Below are positions 4,606-6,021 of a DNA stretch of 6,021 nucleotides, piece by piece (positions within the stretch are counted from its first letter, which is position 1; every line of letters begins with the position of its first letter). Made by a program: the position numbers and the translations under genes. The notes under the pieces are model-generated. The model saw only the letters and a list, made by a program, of their open reading frames with translations, searched no databases and was not told where the DNA came from. The stretch comes from Acidobacteriota bacterium (GTDB lineage: Bacteria; Acidobacteriota; Terriglobia; Bryobacterales; Bryobacteraceae). Location: positions 1 to 6,021 of the forward strand of contig VFZQ01000365.1 of assembly GCA_016871135.1 (NCBI GenBank). Reading direction: 5' to 3'.

Positions 4606-6021
4606 ATGCCGCTTCGCGACGATCTCCTCGCACCAATACCCGGCGACAATCCGAGCGGAGCGTATCTTTATTACCAGCCGATCTACGACAAGATCAAGGA
4701 AGCCAGGCGTGAGGACGATGACTCCGGACCCTCAGGTGTTTGGGCCAGGGAGCGGAAGGTCGCCGACTGGAATCAGGTCATCAAGCTTGCCGGCGATGCT
4801 CTGGCGACGCAGACGAAAGACGTTCAGCTCGCGGCTTGGCTAGCCGAAGCCCATCTTCGCAAAGAGGGCTTCGGGTCATTCAAGGCCGCTATCGAATTCA
4901 TCACCCAACTCCTGGAACAGTTTTGGGACACGCTGTACCCGGAGATCGAGGACGGCGACAGCGAATTTCGAGCGACCCCGCTCAATTGGCTCGGTAACTT
5001 CGACCTGCAACTCCGCATGCTACCCATCACCAAGGGCGGCAAAAGCACGGTCGACTACAAATACTCCCGTTCCCTTGGCACCCGGGAAGCCGCGGAAGCC
5101 GAAGGCGGCGACAAGCTGGAAAAATACACAACGGCGGTCGCTGAAGGCAAGATCACCGCCGAAGACTTCGACGCCGACTTCGACAAGACGTCCAAGCAAT
5201 ACTACGTCGACTACGAGGCAAACCTGACCGGGTGCCTGGACGCTTTTGAGCGGCTCAACGTTGTCGGCGAAGAAAAGTTCGGAGACTACTCGCCGGGCTA
5301 CTCCAAGATCCGCGGCGCGATCGAGGAGGTGCGCAATACCATCCGGATATTGCTCGCTCGCAAGCGCGAGAAAGAGCCGGATGCTCCGGCGCCCGGCGAG
5401 GAGCCGGCAGAGGTCGAGGAAACGGCCGAAGAGGTAGCCGGGGAGAATGAAACCGAAACGGTATCCGATGCGCCGGTTCGGTCCGCCAAAAAGAAAGGCG
5501 GCGCGCTCGCGGCAGAGCCGGTCGATCTCGACGACGCCATCGCCCGAATGATCTCGGCCGCGAAGTTCGTGCGGCAACAGGACGCCTATTCCCCCGCGCC
5601 GTATTTGATGCTGGCCGGGTTCCGGATCGGCGAATTGCGCGCTTCCGGTGACACCCTCGATCAAAGCAAACTCGAAGCGCCTCCCTCCGAGCTGCGGCAG
5701 AGTCTCAAAAGGCTTTCGATGGAAGGCAACTGGCTTGAGGTCCTTAACACCGCCGAACAAGCCGCCGGTTTGCCCTGTGGCCGAGGCTGGCTAGACATGC
5801 ACCGCTACGCGGCTCGGGCATGCTCGGAACTCGGCTGGTATTACGATGGCCTCCGCAAGGGCATCGTCGGCCTAGTCCGCGCGCTTGTGGCGGACTATCC
5901 GGACCTGCCCAAGCTGACGTTGATGGACGACACGCCGGTCGCCAATGCCGAGACCGTGCAGTGGCTCGACAACGATGTCGTCACGGCCGCTGCTTCAGGC
6001 CCGGCCGAGCAATCGTACGAG
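4606..6021 (+). CDS. tssA: T6SS assembly protein TssA (ImpA type), open at right edge
   Basis: TssA is a cytoplasmic ring protein that helps assemble the baseplate and primes or caps the growing tube and sheath. Seen: 472 codons without a stop up to the window edge. An ImpA_N domain occupies about 1-135: LLAPIPGDNPSGAYLYY (7-23), VWARERKVADWNQVI (45-59), the LAAWLAEAHLRKEGFGSF block (75-92) and FWDTLYPEIEDGDSEFR (106-122). A helical middle follows (about 150-252), then a low-complexity acidic Glu/Pro/Ala linker (about 256-290) with KKK at 295-297. The C-terminal part (306-472) resembles the VasJ-type domain, with GRGWLDMHRYA (392-402) and LPKLTLMDDTPVANAETVQW (434-453). The last motif usually reads DGTPFAD in relatives; here it is DDTPVAN. 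This layout points to a long TssA with its own C-terminal domain. It follows tagJ by 14 bases in the same operon, an unusual place, since tssA often precedes tssB. The end of the gene is not visible. Confidence 0.93.
   Translation, partial: MPLRDDLLAPIPGDNPSGAYLYYQPIYDKIKEARREDDDSGPSGVWARERKVADWNQVIKLAGDALATQTKDVQLAAWLAEAHLRKEGFGSFKAAIEFITQLLEQFWDTLYPEIEDGDSEFRATPLNWLGNFDLQLRMLPITKGGKSTVDYKYSRSLGTREAAEAEGGDKLEKYTTAVAEGKITAEDFDADFDKTSKQYYVDYEANLTGCLDAFERLNVVGEEKFGDYSPGYSKIRGAIEEVRNTIRILLARKREKEPDAPAPGEEPAEVEETAEEVAGENETETVSDAPVRSAKKKGGALAAEPVDLDDAIARMISAAKFVRQQDAYSPAPYLMLAGFRIGELRASGDTLDQSKLEAPPSELRQSLKRLSMEGNWLEVLNTAEQAAGLPCGRGWLDMHRYAARACSELGWYYDGLRKGIVGLVRALVADYPDLPKLTLMDDTPVANAETVQWLDNDVVTAAASGPAEQSYE

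Overview
The window comes from a GC-rich Gram-negative bacterium. It carries the first genes of a type VI secretion system (T6SS), a contractile machine that spans the cell envelope. The Acidobacteriota (Solibacter/Bryobacter-like soil bacteria) are my best guess from the general look of the proteins, but nothing here proves the lineage. Codon style is even across the window, and I see no insertion sequence, tRNA, integrase, CRISPR array or other sign of recent insertion.

Layout. Bases 1-668 (minus strand) hold the N-terminal 222 codons of a ThiO-like FAD-dependent glycine/D-amino-acid oxidase, cut by the window edge. Bases 669-1224 are a 556-base divergent intergenic region with no convincing gene. 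It holds a good sigma70-type promoter facing the T6SS genes, an inverted repeat at the predicted transcription start, a run of pairable segments that look like a structured RNA leader, and a second, weaker promoter. From 1225 to the right edge five genes run on the plus strand as one apparent operon: tssB and tssC (the two sheath proteins, 8-base overlap), hcp (inner tube), tagJ (ImpE/SciE accessory protein) and tssA (ImpA-type assembly protein, open at the right edge).

How the genes work together. TssB and TssC form the contractile sheath around a tube of Hcp hexamers. TssA helps to start and guide tube and sheath polymerisation. TagJ is known in other systems to bind TssB and to link the sheath to the ClpV recycling ATPase. 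The baseplate (tssE, tssF, tssG, tssK), membrane complex (tssJ, tssL, tssM), clpV and vgrG genes are not in this window and may lie downstream. ThiO is a metabolic neighbour with no evident link to secretion.

The proteins are recognisable members of known families. The least explained material is in the RNA-level structure: the leader at 820-1000, two mutually exclusive hairpins between tssC and hcp, and GC-rich hairpins followed by a T-rich run early in tagJ, which also lacks a visible ribosome binding site. Together these could set unequal output from the operon, with much Hcp and little TagJ. That is inference from base pairing done by eye.
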